A DNA stretch of 64,000 nt, taken from positions 1-64,000 of the forward strand of contig VFZC01000006.1 in assembly GCA_016871355.1 (NCBI GenBank), given 5' to 3'. Positions 53,522 through 60,910 of the stretch are shown here, piece after piece (the first letter of the stretch is position 1; each line of letters opens with the position of its first letter). The position numbers and the translations under genes are program-made. This DNA is from Actinomycetota bacterium (GTDB taxonomy: Bacteria > Actinomycetota > Acidimicrobiia > Acidimicrobiales > Ilumatobacteraceae). The notes under the pieces are model-generated. The model did not search any database and was not told the DNA's origin. It saw nothing but the letters and a program-made list of their open reading frames with translations.

Positions 53522-53595
53522 GCCCTCGTAGCTCAGTTGGATAGAGCAACGGCCTTCTAATCCGTAGCGCGCACGTTCGAATCGTGCCGAGGGCG
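53522..53595 (+). tRNA. tRNA-Arg (anticodon TCT)
   Basis: A 74-base cloverleaf. The acceptor stem is GCCCTCG/CGAGGGC, the D arm GCTC-AGTTGGATA-GAGC, the anticodon arm ACGGC-CTTCTAA-TCCGT with anticodon TCT (reads AGA), a five-base variable loop AGCGC, the T arm GCACG-TTCGAAT-CGTGC and discriminator G. CCA is not encoded. The closing pair of the anticodon loop (31-39) would be C-T, a mismatch; the other four stem pairs are perfect. AGA is a rare codon in this GC-rich window, so a single copy is expected. Confidence 0.95.
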
Positions 53596-53616
53596 CCCAA
53601 ATCGGCCAGTCGGGTC

Positions 53617-53622
53617 TAGAAT
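53617..53622 (+). promoter_or_regulatory. Predicted -10 element of carD
   Basis: TAGAAT, a strong -10 match, 39 bases before the carD start at 53662. It gives a leader of about 30 bases containing GAGG nine bases before the GTG. The tRNA ends 21 bases upstream. Confidence 0.5.
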
Positions 53623-53661
53623 CTCACGTCGGCCTGCGTACCCCCAACGATCGAGGTTTTC

Positions 53662-54447
53662 GTGAAGTTCAAGAAGGGTGACACCATCATCTATCCCCAG
53701 CACGGGGCCTGCAAAGTGGTGGCGACCCGCAAGGAAGACCCGTTCGGTAGCGGCAAGCAGATCGAGTACTTGGTGCTCAGCACGGTCATCGGCGAGATGA
53801 TGCTCAAGGTCCCGATGGCGAAGGTCGACGACGTGGGTGTGCGTCCGCCGGTGTCGCCCGACGAGTTGGCCGACTTGGTCGCAGTGTTGGCCAAGCCCGA
53901 TCCGCGCGTGCCGAGCAACTGGAGCCGCCGCTTCAAGAATCACCAGGAGAAGTTGAAGAGCGGTGACGTGTACCAGGTCGCCGAAGTGGTGCGAAACCTG
54001 TCGGCGCGTAATCGCGACGCCAGCCTGTCGGCCGCCGAGCGCACCATGTACGAGCGCGCTCGCGTCAACTTGATCTCCGAAATCGCACCGGCGCTCAAGG
54101 TGTCGCCCGAGGAGGCCGAGCGCTATCTCGACGATGCGTTGGCCAAGGGAGTCTTGAAGGCCATCAAGGCCGCACCCAAGAAGACTGAAGCCGCGGCCCC
54201 GGCCGCTGCTGCCGAGCCGGCCAAGAAGTCAGACGCGAAGCCTGAGCCGGCCAAGAAGACAGAAGCGAAAGCCGAGCCGGCCAAGAAGTCAGAAGTAAAG
54301 AAGGCTGCTCCGGCCAAGAAGCCCGAAGCGAAGAAAGCCGCTCCGGCCAAGAAGCCAGCCGAGAAACCCGCAGCCAAGAAAGCAGAGCCGGCCAAGAAGG
54401 CTGTCGCGAAGAAAGCCGCTCCGGCCAAGAAGCCCGCCAAGAAGTAG
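53662..54447 (+). CDS. carD: CarD-family RNA-polymerase-binding regulator with Lys/Ala/Pro tail
   Basis: A 261-residue protein. Residues 1-165 are an ordinary CarD: the Tudor-like RNA-polymerase-interaction domain (KGDTIIYPQHGACKVV) and the helical DNA-binding domain with the wedge Trp87 in VPSNWSRRFKNH. CarD stabilises open complexes at rRNA and housekeeping promoters. Residues 170-261 are an added low-complexity tail of repeats such as EPAKKSDAKP and KKAAPAKKP, about one third Lys and resembling histone-H1-like tails. Mycobacterial CarD (162 residues) lacks it. The tail is encoded by imperfect 30-base repeats. It likely adds non-specific DNA binding. The start is GTG with GAGG upstream. Confidence 0.92.
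   Translation: MKFKKGDTIIYPQHGACKVVATRKEDPFGSGKQIEYLVLSTVIGEMMLKVPMAKVDDVGVRPPVSPDELADLVAVLAKPDPRVPSNWSRRFKNHQEKLKSGDVYQVAEVVRNLSARNRDASLSAAERTMYERARVNLISEIAPALKVSPEEAERYLDDALAKGVLKAIKAAPKKTEAAAPAAAAEPAKKSDAKPEPAKKTEAKAEPAKKSEVKKAAPAKKPEAKKAAPAKKPAEKPAAKKAEPAKKAVAKKAAPAKKPAKK
54214..54440 (+). repeat. Imperfect tandem repeats encoding the CarD tail
   Basis: Units of about 30 bases, each centred on GCCGGCCAAGAAG or GCTCCGGCCAAGAAG, recur at least six times and encode PAKK-centred decapeptides. Unit lengths vary late in the block. Such repeats are prone to copy-number change. Confidence 0.8.
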
Positions 54448-54454
54448 TCGCTCG

Positions 54455-54476
54455 CCGAGGCCACGAGGTGGCTCGG
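54455..54476 (+). terminator. Possible stem-loop after carD
   Basis: CCGAGGCCAC-GAG-GTGGCTCGG folds into a nine-pair stem with one bulged G and a three-base loop, eight bases after the carD stop. No T-tract follows because the TAGGGT of the next gene begins at once. It could end carD transcription weakly or be fortuitous. Confidence 0.3.
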
Positions 54477-54482
54477 TAGGGT
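54477..54482 (+). promoter_or_regulatory. Leaderless-type -10 hexamer for the glutamine-synthetase-like gene
   Basis: TAGGGT followed by exactly six bases and the ATG at 54489. Confidence 0.55.
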
Positions 54483-54488
54483 GCGCAC

Positions 54489-55874
54489 ATGGTGAAGTCC
54501 ATGTTGAACAGGGTGTCGATCACGCGCGACGACCTGATGTCGAAGATCGCTCACGGCGAGATCGACACGGTCATCATGGGCTTCCCCGATCGCTACGGGC
54601 GTCTGACCGGGAAGCGAACCGGGGCCCCGTTCTTCGTCGAGCACGTGGCCGACCACGGCACCGAGAACTGCGACTACCTGCTCACGTGCGATCTCGATTA
54701 TCAACCGCAGCCCGGATTCCGTTTTTCGAGTTTCGACAAGGGATACGGCGACATGGTGGCGCTGGCCGATTGGTCGACGGTGCGCATCTTGCCCTGGGTT
54801 CCGAAAACCGCTCTGGTGGTGTGCGACTTGCGCACACCCGACGGCCAGCCGGTCGATGTCGCTCCACGCACGATCCTGGCTCGCCAAGAAGAGGCCGCCC
54901 GCACGCTCGGTTTCGCGCCCATGGTGGGCAGCGAGATCGAGTTCTTCCTGTTTCACGAGTCGTACGAGGAAGCGCACAGCCGCGGCTATCAGCACCTGCG
55001 TCCGCACTCGGCGTTCGCCGAGGACTACAACATCCTCGCCACGACACGTGACGAAGAAGTGATCGGCCGTATTCGACGTGCGCTGGTCGAAGCCGGCTGT
55101 CCGGTCGAGTTCTCGAAGGGTGAAGCCGGTGCGGGTCAGCACGAGATCAACATCGGCTACGCCTCGCCGCTCGAGATGGCCGATCGCAATCTCGTGTACA
55201 AGACGGCGGCCAAGGAGATTGCGGCCGCGGCCGGCAAGTCGATCACGTTCATGGCCAAGCCCGGTTTCCACGACGTGGGCTCGTCGTGTCATCTGCACGT
55301 GAGCCTCTGGAGTCTCGACGGCAAGACACCGGTGTTCCCCGATGACGATGGCCACTGGGGGATGAGCGACACCTTCCGACACTTCCTCGCCGGACAAATC
55401 GCCACCGCGCGCGAGTTCTCGTTGCTCTGGGCCCCCACGGTCAACAGTTACAAACGCTTCCAGCCCGAATCGTGGGCGCCCACCGGAGTCGGTTGGGGTG
55501 TCGACAATCGGACGCTCGGTTTCCGCAAGGTCGGCCACGGAGCGTCCGCGCGCGTCGAGAGTCGTATTCCCGGGGCCGACGCCATCAGCTATCTCGCGTT
55601 CGCCGGAGCCATTGCCGGCGGCTTGTACGGCATTCGCCATCGCCTCGAACTCTCGGCGCCGTACGAAGGCAACGGATACACCGCGCCCGACGTGGGTCGT
55701 ATCCCGTGGAACCTGCCCGATGCGATCGAACTCTGGAGAACGAGCGACATCGCGCGCGAATGTTTCGGTGACGACGTGCACCACTGGATCCTGCGCTGTG
55801 CCGAATCCGAGTGGGAAGCGTTCAATCGCTCGGTCACCGACTGGGAACTCCGCCGCTACTTCGAGCGGATCTGA
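54489..55874 (+). CDS. Glutamine-synthetase-family ligase (gamma-glutamyl-amine synthetase-like)
   Basis: A 461-residue GS-fold ligase. The beta-grasp N-terminal domain has DTVIMGFPDRYGRLTGKR; the catalytic domain has MVGSEIEFFLF (metal Glu), GAGQHEINIGYASPLEMADRN, FMAKPGFHDVGSSCHLHVSLW (ATP/metal), NSYKRFQPESWAPTGVGWGVDNRT and ARVESRIPGADA (Arg for glutamate/phosphate). The C-terminus WELRRYFERI is usual for GlnA-type relatives. No NLYDLP adenylylation motif is present. Members like this (PuuA, GlnA3/GlnA4, aniline-pathway TdnQ type) couple glutamate to amines rather than ammonia. Its neighbours are an SDR, a VOC-like protein, a hydroxyacid dehydrogenase and a Rieske oxygenase, favouring amine catabolism. 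A TAGGGT lies six bases before the ATG. Confidence 0.82.
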   Translation: MVKSMLNRVSITRDDLMSKIAHGEIDTVIMGFPDRYGRLTGKRTGAPFFVEHVADHGTENCDYLLTCDLDYQPQPGFRFSSFDKGYGDMVALADWSTVRILPWVPKTALVVCDLRTPDGQPVDVAPRTILARQEEAARTLGFAPMVGSEIEFFLFHESYEEAHSRGYQHLRPHSAFAEDYNILATTRDEEVIGRIRRALVEAGCPVEFSKGEAGAGQHEINIGYASPLEMADRNLVYKTAAKEIAAAAGKSITFMAKPGFHDVGSSCHLHVSLWSLDGKTPVFPDDDGHWGMSDTFRHFLAGQIATAREFSLLWAPTVNSYKRFQPESWAPTGVGWGVDNRTLGFRKVGHGASARVESRIPGADAISYLAFAGAIAGGLYGIRHRLELSAPYEGNGYTAPDVGRIPWNLPDAIELWRTSDIARECFGDDVHHWILRCAESEWEAFNRSVTDWELRRYFERI

Positions 55875-55887
55875 CGAAAGGTTGTCC

Positions 55888-56658
55888 ATGGGTCGTCTCG
55901 ACGGCAAGGTCGCTTTCATCACTGGTGCATCGTCGGGCCTCGGCCGGGTGGCCGCCGAACTCTTCGCTCGCGAGGGTGCCGCGGTGGTGGTTGCCGATGT
56001 GGTCGATGGTGACGAGGTCGTGTCGGCGATCGACGAAGCCGGCGGCGGCGCCACCTTCGTGAGTTGCGACGTGACCGACGACGAGTCGGTGAAGAATGCG
56101 GTCGATCATGCCGTGGCGACGTTCGGCGGTCTTCACGTGCTCTACAACAACGCCGGTGTGATGTTGGGTGACGACGACAATCCTGAGACCACGTCGATCG
56201 CGACCTACGACAAGACGATGGACATCAACGTCAAGGGTGTTCTGCTCGGTTGTAAGCACGCCATCCCGGCCCTGCGCGCTTCGGGTGGCGGATCGATCGT
56301 GAACGTTGCGAGTTTCGTGGCCCACATGGGAGCGGCCACGCCCCAGGTCGCGTACACCGCGTCGAAGGGCGCGGTTCTGGCCTTGACTCGCGAGATCGCC
56401 GTGATCTATGCCCGGCAAGGAATTCGCGCCAATGCCTTGTGTCCGGGGCCGGTGATGACCCCGCTCTTGGCCAAGTTCTTGAGTGACGACGCCAAGCGCA
56501 ACCGTCGCCTGGTTCACATCCCGATGGGGCGTTTCGGCGAACCGCACGAAATCGCCCAGGGTGCGCTGTTCCTCGCGAGCGACGAAAGCAGTTGGATGAC
56601 GGGACAGTCGCTCGTCATCGACGGCGGCATCACGGCCGCCTACGTGACACCTGAGTGA
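55888..56658 (+). CDS. SDR-family oxidoreductase
   Basis: From ATG at 55888 the protein is 256 residues, a classical short-chain dehydrogenase. Motifs: FITGASSGLGRVAAELF (NAD(P) site, 10-26), DVTDDESV, NNAGVM, the catalytic Tyr156 and Lys160 in AYTASKGA, and CPGPVMTPL. The Asp in VVVADVVDG after beta-2 favours NAD+. It starts 13 bases after the GS-like stop with CGAAAGG upstream, so the two are probably co-transcribed. The longer ORF-track start lies inside the GS-like gene in another frame. Substrate unknown; an alcohol from the same pathway is plausible. Confidence 0.9.
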   Translation: MGRLDGKVAFITGASSGLGRVAAELFAREGAAVVVADVVDGDEVVSAIDEAGGGATFVSCDVTDDESVKNAVDHAVATFGGLHVLYNNAGVMLGDDDNPETTSIATYDKTMDINVKGVLLGCKHAIPALRASGGGSIVNVASFVAHMGAATPQVAYTASKGAVLALTREIAVIYARQGIRANALCPGPVMTPLLAKFLSDDAKRNRRLVHIPMGRFGEPHEIAQGALFLASDESSWMTGQSLVIDGGITAAYVTPE

Positions 56659-56659
56659 C

Positions 56660-57325
56660 TCAGTCGAGCACGACGGTTCCGCGCGCGGTCTGAATTCGCG
56701 CCGCCAGCGTCGGTCGGTCGGCGAAGTTGACGGCGATGCGGGCCGGTTCGTCTCCCAATGTGGTGTCGTCGCTCACGGCCGACAGCATCAGATCGATCGT
56801 GCGCGGTTCGGGATGGAAGATCTCGAGGTCGATCAACAGACCGGCCACCGGTAGACCGCTCGACGGATGAGGCGAGTGACCCCAGTCGATGAAGAAGGGC
56901 AGAACACTCGACGTGTCGGTCGGTCGAGGTGCGACGGTCAGTGACCACTCGAGAATCACGCCGTCCGGTCGTTGACGTGACATCGACACGATCGATCCCG
57001 GATCGAATCCGGACTCGCGAGCCAACGCCACCACATCGACGAGGGAGCGGCGCGACGACGAACACCACGCGGCGAGTCGCGGTTCGTCGAGATCGTCGAT
57101 GCCGAAAGGTCGAGGTGCTGTCGGTTCGGGTTGGGCCGGGTCGGGGCCGATGACTTCGAGATAGGTGGAGCCACCCAGTCCGACCAATGCGTTGTACGTA
57201 CCCCAACCGAGATGAGCTCCGCCCGGTACGGGTGCAACTCCGAGTAGCTCTTCGACGTGGCGAACGCTCTGCCCGAGGTCGGGTGTCGCGTACACGAGGT
57301 GGTCGATCGTCAAGTGAGTACCCAT
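56660..57325 (-). CDS. Glyoxalase/VOC-like domain protein
   Basis: From ATG at 57325 the protein is 221 residues. The N-terminus LTIDHLVYATPDLGQSVRHVEELLGVAPVPGGAHLGWGTYNALVGLGG, read in pieces, is the first beta-alpha-beta-beta-beta unit of a VOC fold, with His near residue 8 and Glu in TYLEVIGPDP as likely metal ligands. A second unit follows in PFFIDWGHSPHPSS. This arrangement is that of the glyoxalase-like_3 group, whose reactions are unknown. GAGGGAG just upstream of ATG is a good ribosome-binding site. It lies on the opposite strand inside the catabolic group and converges with the SDR gene, one base apart. Confidence 0.8.
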   Translation of the reverse strand: MGTHLTIDHLVYATPDLGQSVRHVEELLGVAPVPGGAHLGWGTYNALVGLGGSTYLEVIGPDPAQPEPTAPRPFGIDDLDEPRLAAWCSSSRRSLVDVVALARESGFDPGSIVSMSRQRPDGVILEWSLTVAPRPTDTSSVLPFFIDWGHSPHPSSGLPVAGLLIDLEIFHPEPRTIDLMLSAVSDDTTLGDEPARIAVNFADRPTLAARIQTARGTVVLD

Positions 57326-57356
57326 GGGCTCCCTCGAGCCTGCCAAACTCGACGTC

Positions 57357-58238
57357 ATGTCAGAAACTTCTCGCGTTGCCTTTCTCGGTTTGGGAGTGAT
57401 GGGCGGGCCCATGGCCGGACATCTCGCCAAAGCCGGTCACGACGTCACCGTGTACAACCGCACCGCGCCCAAGAGCGATCAGTGGGTGAAAGACAACGGT
57501 GGCCGCAGTGCGGCCACACCAGCCGCGGCTGCTTCTGGTGTCGATTTCGTGATGATGTGCGTCGGTAACGATGCCGATGTTCGTTCGGTTGCACTCGGCC
57601 CCGATGGTGCGTTGTCCGGTATGGCGCCGGGATCCGTTCTCATCGATCACACCACCGCGTCGGCCGATGTGGCGCGCGAACTCGCGGCGGCCTGTGCGGC
57701 CAAGGGGGTGGGTTTCGTGGATGCGCCGGTGTCGGGCGGACAAGCCGGCGCCGTGAACGGTGCGTTGACCATCATGTGCGGTTGCGACGACGCCGCCGTG
57801 TTCGCACGGGCCCGCGCGGCGGTGGCGCCATACGCACGAGCGTGCGCTCTGCTCGGTTCGGCCGGAGCCGGTCAGCTCACCAAGATGGTCAACCAGATCT
57901 GTATCGCCGGTGTGGTGCAAGGTTTGTCGGAGGGCGTGAACTTCGCGCAGAAGGCCGGTCTCGACGTGGAGGCCGTGGTCGAAGTGATCGGCAAAGGCGC
58001 GGCCCAGAGTTGGCAGATGGACAACCGGGCCAGCACCATGGCCAAAGGTGAATTCGAGTTCGGGTTCGCCGTCGAGTGGATGCGCAAGGATCTGGCCATC
58101 TGTCTGGCCGAGGCCAATCGCAACGGTGCGCGTCTTCCGCTCACGGCCTTGGTCGATCAGTTCTACGCCCAGGTTCTGGCTCGGGGTGGTCGACGTTGGG
58201 ACACCAGCAGCCTCGTTCATCTGCTTCAGAACGACTGA
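57357..58238 (+). CDS. NAD(P)-dependent beta-hydroxyacid dehydrogenase (3-hydroxyisobutyrate dehydrogenase family)
   Basis: From ATG at 57357 the protein is 293 residues. It starts with the Rossmann motif FLGLGVMGGPMAGHLAKAGHDV, has the substrate-binding DAPVSGGQAGAVNGAL and the catalytic Lys176 in GAGQLTKMVNQ, followed by an all-helical dimerisation domain with KDLAICLAEA. Relatives oxidise 3-hydroxyisobutyrate, tartronate semialdehyde or related hydroxyacids, and some are imine or succinic-semialdehyde reductases. The substrate is not fixed by sequence. It starts 31 bases from the divergent VOC-like gene and is followed 19 bases later by the Rieske oxygenase. Confidence 0.9.
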   Translation: MSETSRVAFLGLGVMGGPMAGHLAKAGHDVTVYNRTAPKSDQWVKDNGGRSAATPAAAASGVDFVMMCVGNDADVRSVALGPDGALSGMAPGSVLIDHTTASADVARELAAACAAKGVGFVDAPVSGGQAGAVNGALTIMCGCDDAAVFARARAAVAPYARACALLGSAGAGQLTKMVNQICIAGVVQGLSEGVNFAQKAGLDVEAVVEVIGKGAAQSWQMDNRASTMAKGEFEFGFAVEWMRKDLAICLAEANRNGARLPLTALVDQFYAQVLARGGRRWDTSSLVHLLQND

Positions 58239-58245
58239 GCGGGCG

Positions 58246-58251
58246 TAAGGT
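58246..58251 (+). promoter_or_regulatory. Leaderless-type -10 hexamer for the Rieske oxygenase
   Basis: TAAGGT followed by exactly six bases and the ATG at 58258, in the 19-base gap after the dehydrogenase gene. Confidence 0.5.
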
Positions 58252-58257
58252 ACGGGC

Positions 58258-59478
58258 ATGGGGGAGAAAGACGTTCGTCGCACACTGCTGGCCCAGGCCG
58301 AGCGAACCCTGGCTCACAACCAGGCCGGGACCACCGATCTCACCGAGTCGGTCACGCGAATTCCGGCTGCCAATTATTTCGATCCCGAACGGTGGCAGCG
58401 TGAAGTCGACTTGATCTTCAAGCGGGTTCCGCTCTTGTTGGCCACCTCGGCCGAAATCAAGGAGCCGAACTCGTACAAGGCCATCGAAGTGTGCGGTATG
58501 CCGGTGTTGGTGGTGCGCGACTCCGACGGTGTGGTGCGCGCGTTCGTCAACATGTGCAGCCATCGCGGTGCGATGCTCGTCGACGAGGGTGTCGGCTCCA
58601 CCCGCCGCTTCACGTGTCCATATCACGCCTGGAGCTACAACCAGCAGGGCGATCTGGTGGGCATCTTCAAGCAGAGCGACTTCGGCGAGATCGACTTCTC
58701 GTGCATGAGCCTCACGAGCCTCCCGGTCACCGAACGGGCCGGACTCGTCTGGGTGATCTTGTCACCCACGTCGACTCTCGATCTCGACGCGTTCTTCGCG
58801 GGTTACGACGAGCTGCTCGGATTCTGCAACTTCGCCGAGATGAACCACTTCGGTTCACGTCGACTGGTCGGCCCCAACTGGAAGGTGTCGTTCGACGGTT
58901 ACGTCGACTTCTACCACTTGCCGATTCTTCACAAGAACACTTTCGGCGCCAACTTCCCGGCCGATGCGCTGTTCCACCGCGTGGGTCCGCATCAGCGCGT
59001 CACCGGTCCGCGCGGCTCCTGGTCGAAACTCGAAGGTGTTCCGAAGGACGAATGGCCCGACAGTGTTCTGACCGGCGGCGTCTGGAGCGTGTTCCCGCAC
59101 GCGTCCATCGCCGGTTTCGACATCGGCGAACACAAGATCTACCAAGTGGCCCGCATCTTCCCGGGTGCCAACGCCGACGAGTCGATCTCGTATCTCGACT
59201 TCATCTCCACTGCTCCGCTCACCGACGAGTTCATCGCGACGGCCAATCAGCAGATCGACTTCCTCGAGCACGTGGTGCGTGACGAGGACTACGCCACCGG
59301 CCTCAAGATCCAGCGCACCGTCAAGACCGGCGCCAAGAAAGAACTTGTGTTCGGTCGCAACGAAGGCGGCGCGCAGTACGTGCACGGCTGGCTCGATGCG
59401 ATTCTCGAGACTCCCGACAGCGAACTATCGGACTTGTTCCGCCGCGGCATCTCGGCCGGGCGACTCGTCACCGACTGA
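58258..59478 (+). CDS. Rieske non-haem iron oxygenase, large (alpha) subunit
   Basis: A 406-residue aromatic-ring-hydroxylating-type oxygenase. The Rieske [2Fe-2S] ligands are Cys100-x-His102 (MCSHRGAML) and Cys120-x2-His123 (CPYHAWSY). The mononuclear iron site is seen in WKVSFDGYVDFYHLPILH with His220 and His225; a C-terminal Asp completes the triad in the family. No ferredoxin, reductase or beta subunit is in the window. It may hydroxylate or demethylate an aromatic or quaternary amine substrate, which would fit the GS-like, SDR and hydroxyacid dehydrogenase neighbours. Its end overlaps the convergent E2 gene by 11 bases. Confidence 0.9.
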   Translation: MGEKDVRRTLLAQAERTLAHNQAGTTDLTESVTRIPAANYFDPERWQREVDLIFKRVPLLLATSAEIKEPNSYKAIEVCGMPVLVVRDSDGVVRAFVNMCSHRGAMLVDEGVGSTRRFTCPYHAWSYNQQGDLVGIFKQSDFGEIDFSCMSLTSLPVTERAGLVWVILSPTSTLDLDAFFAGYDELLGFCNFAEMNHFGSRRLVGPNWKVSFDGYVDFYHLPILHKNTFGANFPADALFHRVGPHQRVTGPRGSWSKLEGVPKDEWPDSVLTGGVWSVFPHASIAGFDIGEHKIYQVARIFPGANADESISYLDFISTAPLTDEFIATANQQIDFLEHVVRDEDYATGLKIQRTVKTGAKKELVFGRNEGGAQYVHGWLDAILETPDSELSDLFRRGISAGRLVTD

Positions 59479-60910
59479 CGGCGTCCAGGGCCTTCGGGTC
59501 GTTCAGCAATTCGACGATCGTCTGCGCGAACTGCGCGGCCGGCGCTCCGTCGAACACACGATGATCCCAGGTGAGGCTCAGCGTGAGTCGCTTGGTGGTG
59601 CTCACCTTGCCCTTGGCGCCGAGCACCAGATCCTCGCGCAGGCGACCAACACCGAGAATCGCCGCGTTGGGCGGATTGATCACGGGGGTGAAGGCATCGA
59701 CACCGAACATGCCGAGAGCGCTCACTGAGAACGTTCCGCCTTCGAGGTCGTTGAGCGCCAGACTTCCACCGCGCGCGGCCGTGGCCAGTCGCTTGGTTTC
59801 GGCCGCGAGGGCCGTGAGGTCGAGTCGTTCGGCGTGACGTACCACTGGAACCACCAAACCTTCGTCGAGCGCCACGGCAATACCGACGTGCACATCGGGA
59901 AGCAGAGCGATGCCGTCGGACGTGACCTGGCTGTTCACGATGGGGTGGGCCCGCAGTGCGCGCGCGGCGGCCGCGATCACGTAGTCGGTGAAGCCGGGTT
60001 TGTTCTCGCGCGCGTCGCGATCGGCGATCACCGCGTCGAGATCGGCATCCATCGTGAGGGTGAGTTGTGCCATCTGCTGGAGTGACGCATGCATGCGCTT
60101 GGCGATCGTGCCGCGCATGCCCGACATCTTCTTCATCGACGTGGGTGTCTGGCTGGCCGGCGGTAGCGCCTCGGACGGAGCAGCGACTGCGGACGTGGCG
60201 GACGTGGCGGTCGGTGAGCCCGTGGTTGTCGCCGCCAGGCGTCGACGAACGTGGGCGGCCACTGCATCGCGCGTGACGCGGCCGTCGTGTGCGTCGTAGG
60301 GAACCGAGGCCAGATCGATGCCGAGCAGTTCGGCCAGTTGACGCGCGGCCGCCGTGGCCAACACCTCACCCGACGCCGACACGATGGGAGCGACGGCGAC
60401 AACCGGTGCTGCGGCCGGTGCCGCGGCACGGGGACGAGTGGCCGCGAGTTCAACGTCCTCGGACACGATGCGACCCTCGGGTCCGGTGCCGACGACCGTG
60501 TTCAGATCGACGCCCAGTTCGGCGGCTCGACGACGCGCGTTGGGTGACACGAACAAACGACCGTCACGACGGGCCGGTGCGGCCGGCGCCGCCGAAGCGA
60601 CAGCCGAAACAGAGGCCGCTGCTGTTGCTGTCTGGGCGGCCGCGGCCGGAGAGTTCGCCGCCGGTGGCCGTTCACCGTCGGCGAGCAGCAGCGCGATCAC
60701 CGCACCGCAGGGGTGCGTGGAGCCGACGTCGGCGATGTGGTGCAAGATGCCTTCGCCAGCGGCCTCCACGTCACTCTCGACCTTGTCGGTTTCGATGCGC
60801 AACACCGCCATGCCGGGTGTGATCTTCTGGCCCGACGGCACGAGCCATTCGAGAATGGTGCCTTCTTCCATGGTCAGGCCGAGTTTGGGCATCAAGAAAT
60901 CAGTGGCCAT
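59468..60910 (-). CDS. 2-oxoacid/acetoin dehydrogenase E2 (dihydrolipoamide acyltransferase)
   Basis: From ATG at 60910 the protein is 480 residues. Residues 3-78 are a lipoyl domain with the lipoylated Lys43 in IETDKVESDV. Two peripheral-subunit-binding domains follow, LFVSPNARRRAAELGVDL (119-153) and VLATAAARQLAELLGIDL (183-222), separated by Ala/Pro linkers; most E2 proteins have one. The catalytic domain (about 255-480) ends with the active-site LTWDHRVFDGAPAA. It transfers the acyl group to CoA. The longer ORF-track start is inside the AcoX-like gene, which it overlaps by 11 bases. Last gene of the E1alpha-E1beta-AcoX-E2 operon. Confidence 0.93.
   Translation of the reverse strand: MATDFLMPKLGLTMEEGTILEWLVPSGQKITPGMAVLRIETDKVESDVEAAGEGILHHIADVGSTHPCGAVIALLLADGERPPAANSPAAAAQTATAAASVSAVASAAPAAPARRDGRLFVSPNARRRAAELGVDLNTVVGTGPEGRIVSEDVELAATRPRAAAPAAAPVVAVAPIVSASGEVLATAAARQLAELLGIDLASVPYDAHDGRVTRDAVAAHVRRRLAATTTGSPTATSATSAVAAPSEALPPASQTPTSMKKMSGMRGTIAKRMHASLQQMAQLTLTMDADLDAVIADRDARENKPGFTDYVIAAAARALRAHPIVNSQVTSDGIALLPDVHVGIAVALDEGLVVPVVRHAERLDLTALAAETKRLATAARGGSLALNDLEGGTFSVSALGMFGVDAFTPVINPPNAAILGVGRLREDLVLGAKGKVSTTKRLTLSLTWDHRVFDGAPAAQFAQTIVELLNDPKALDAVSR

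Noticed and set aside
54123-56054. 643-residue minus-strand ORF across carD, the GS-like gene and the SDR
   Set aside because: It crosses three well-supported plus-strand genes and has a low-complexity translation; it is a shadow frame.
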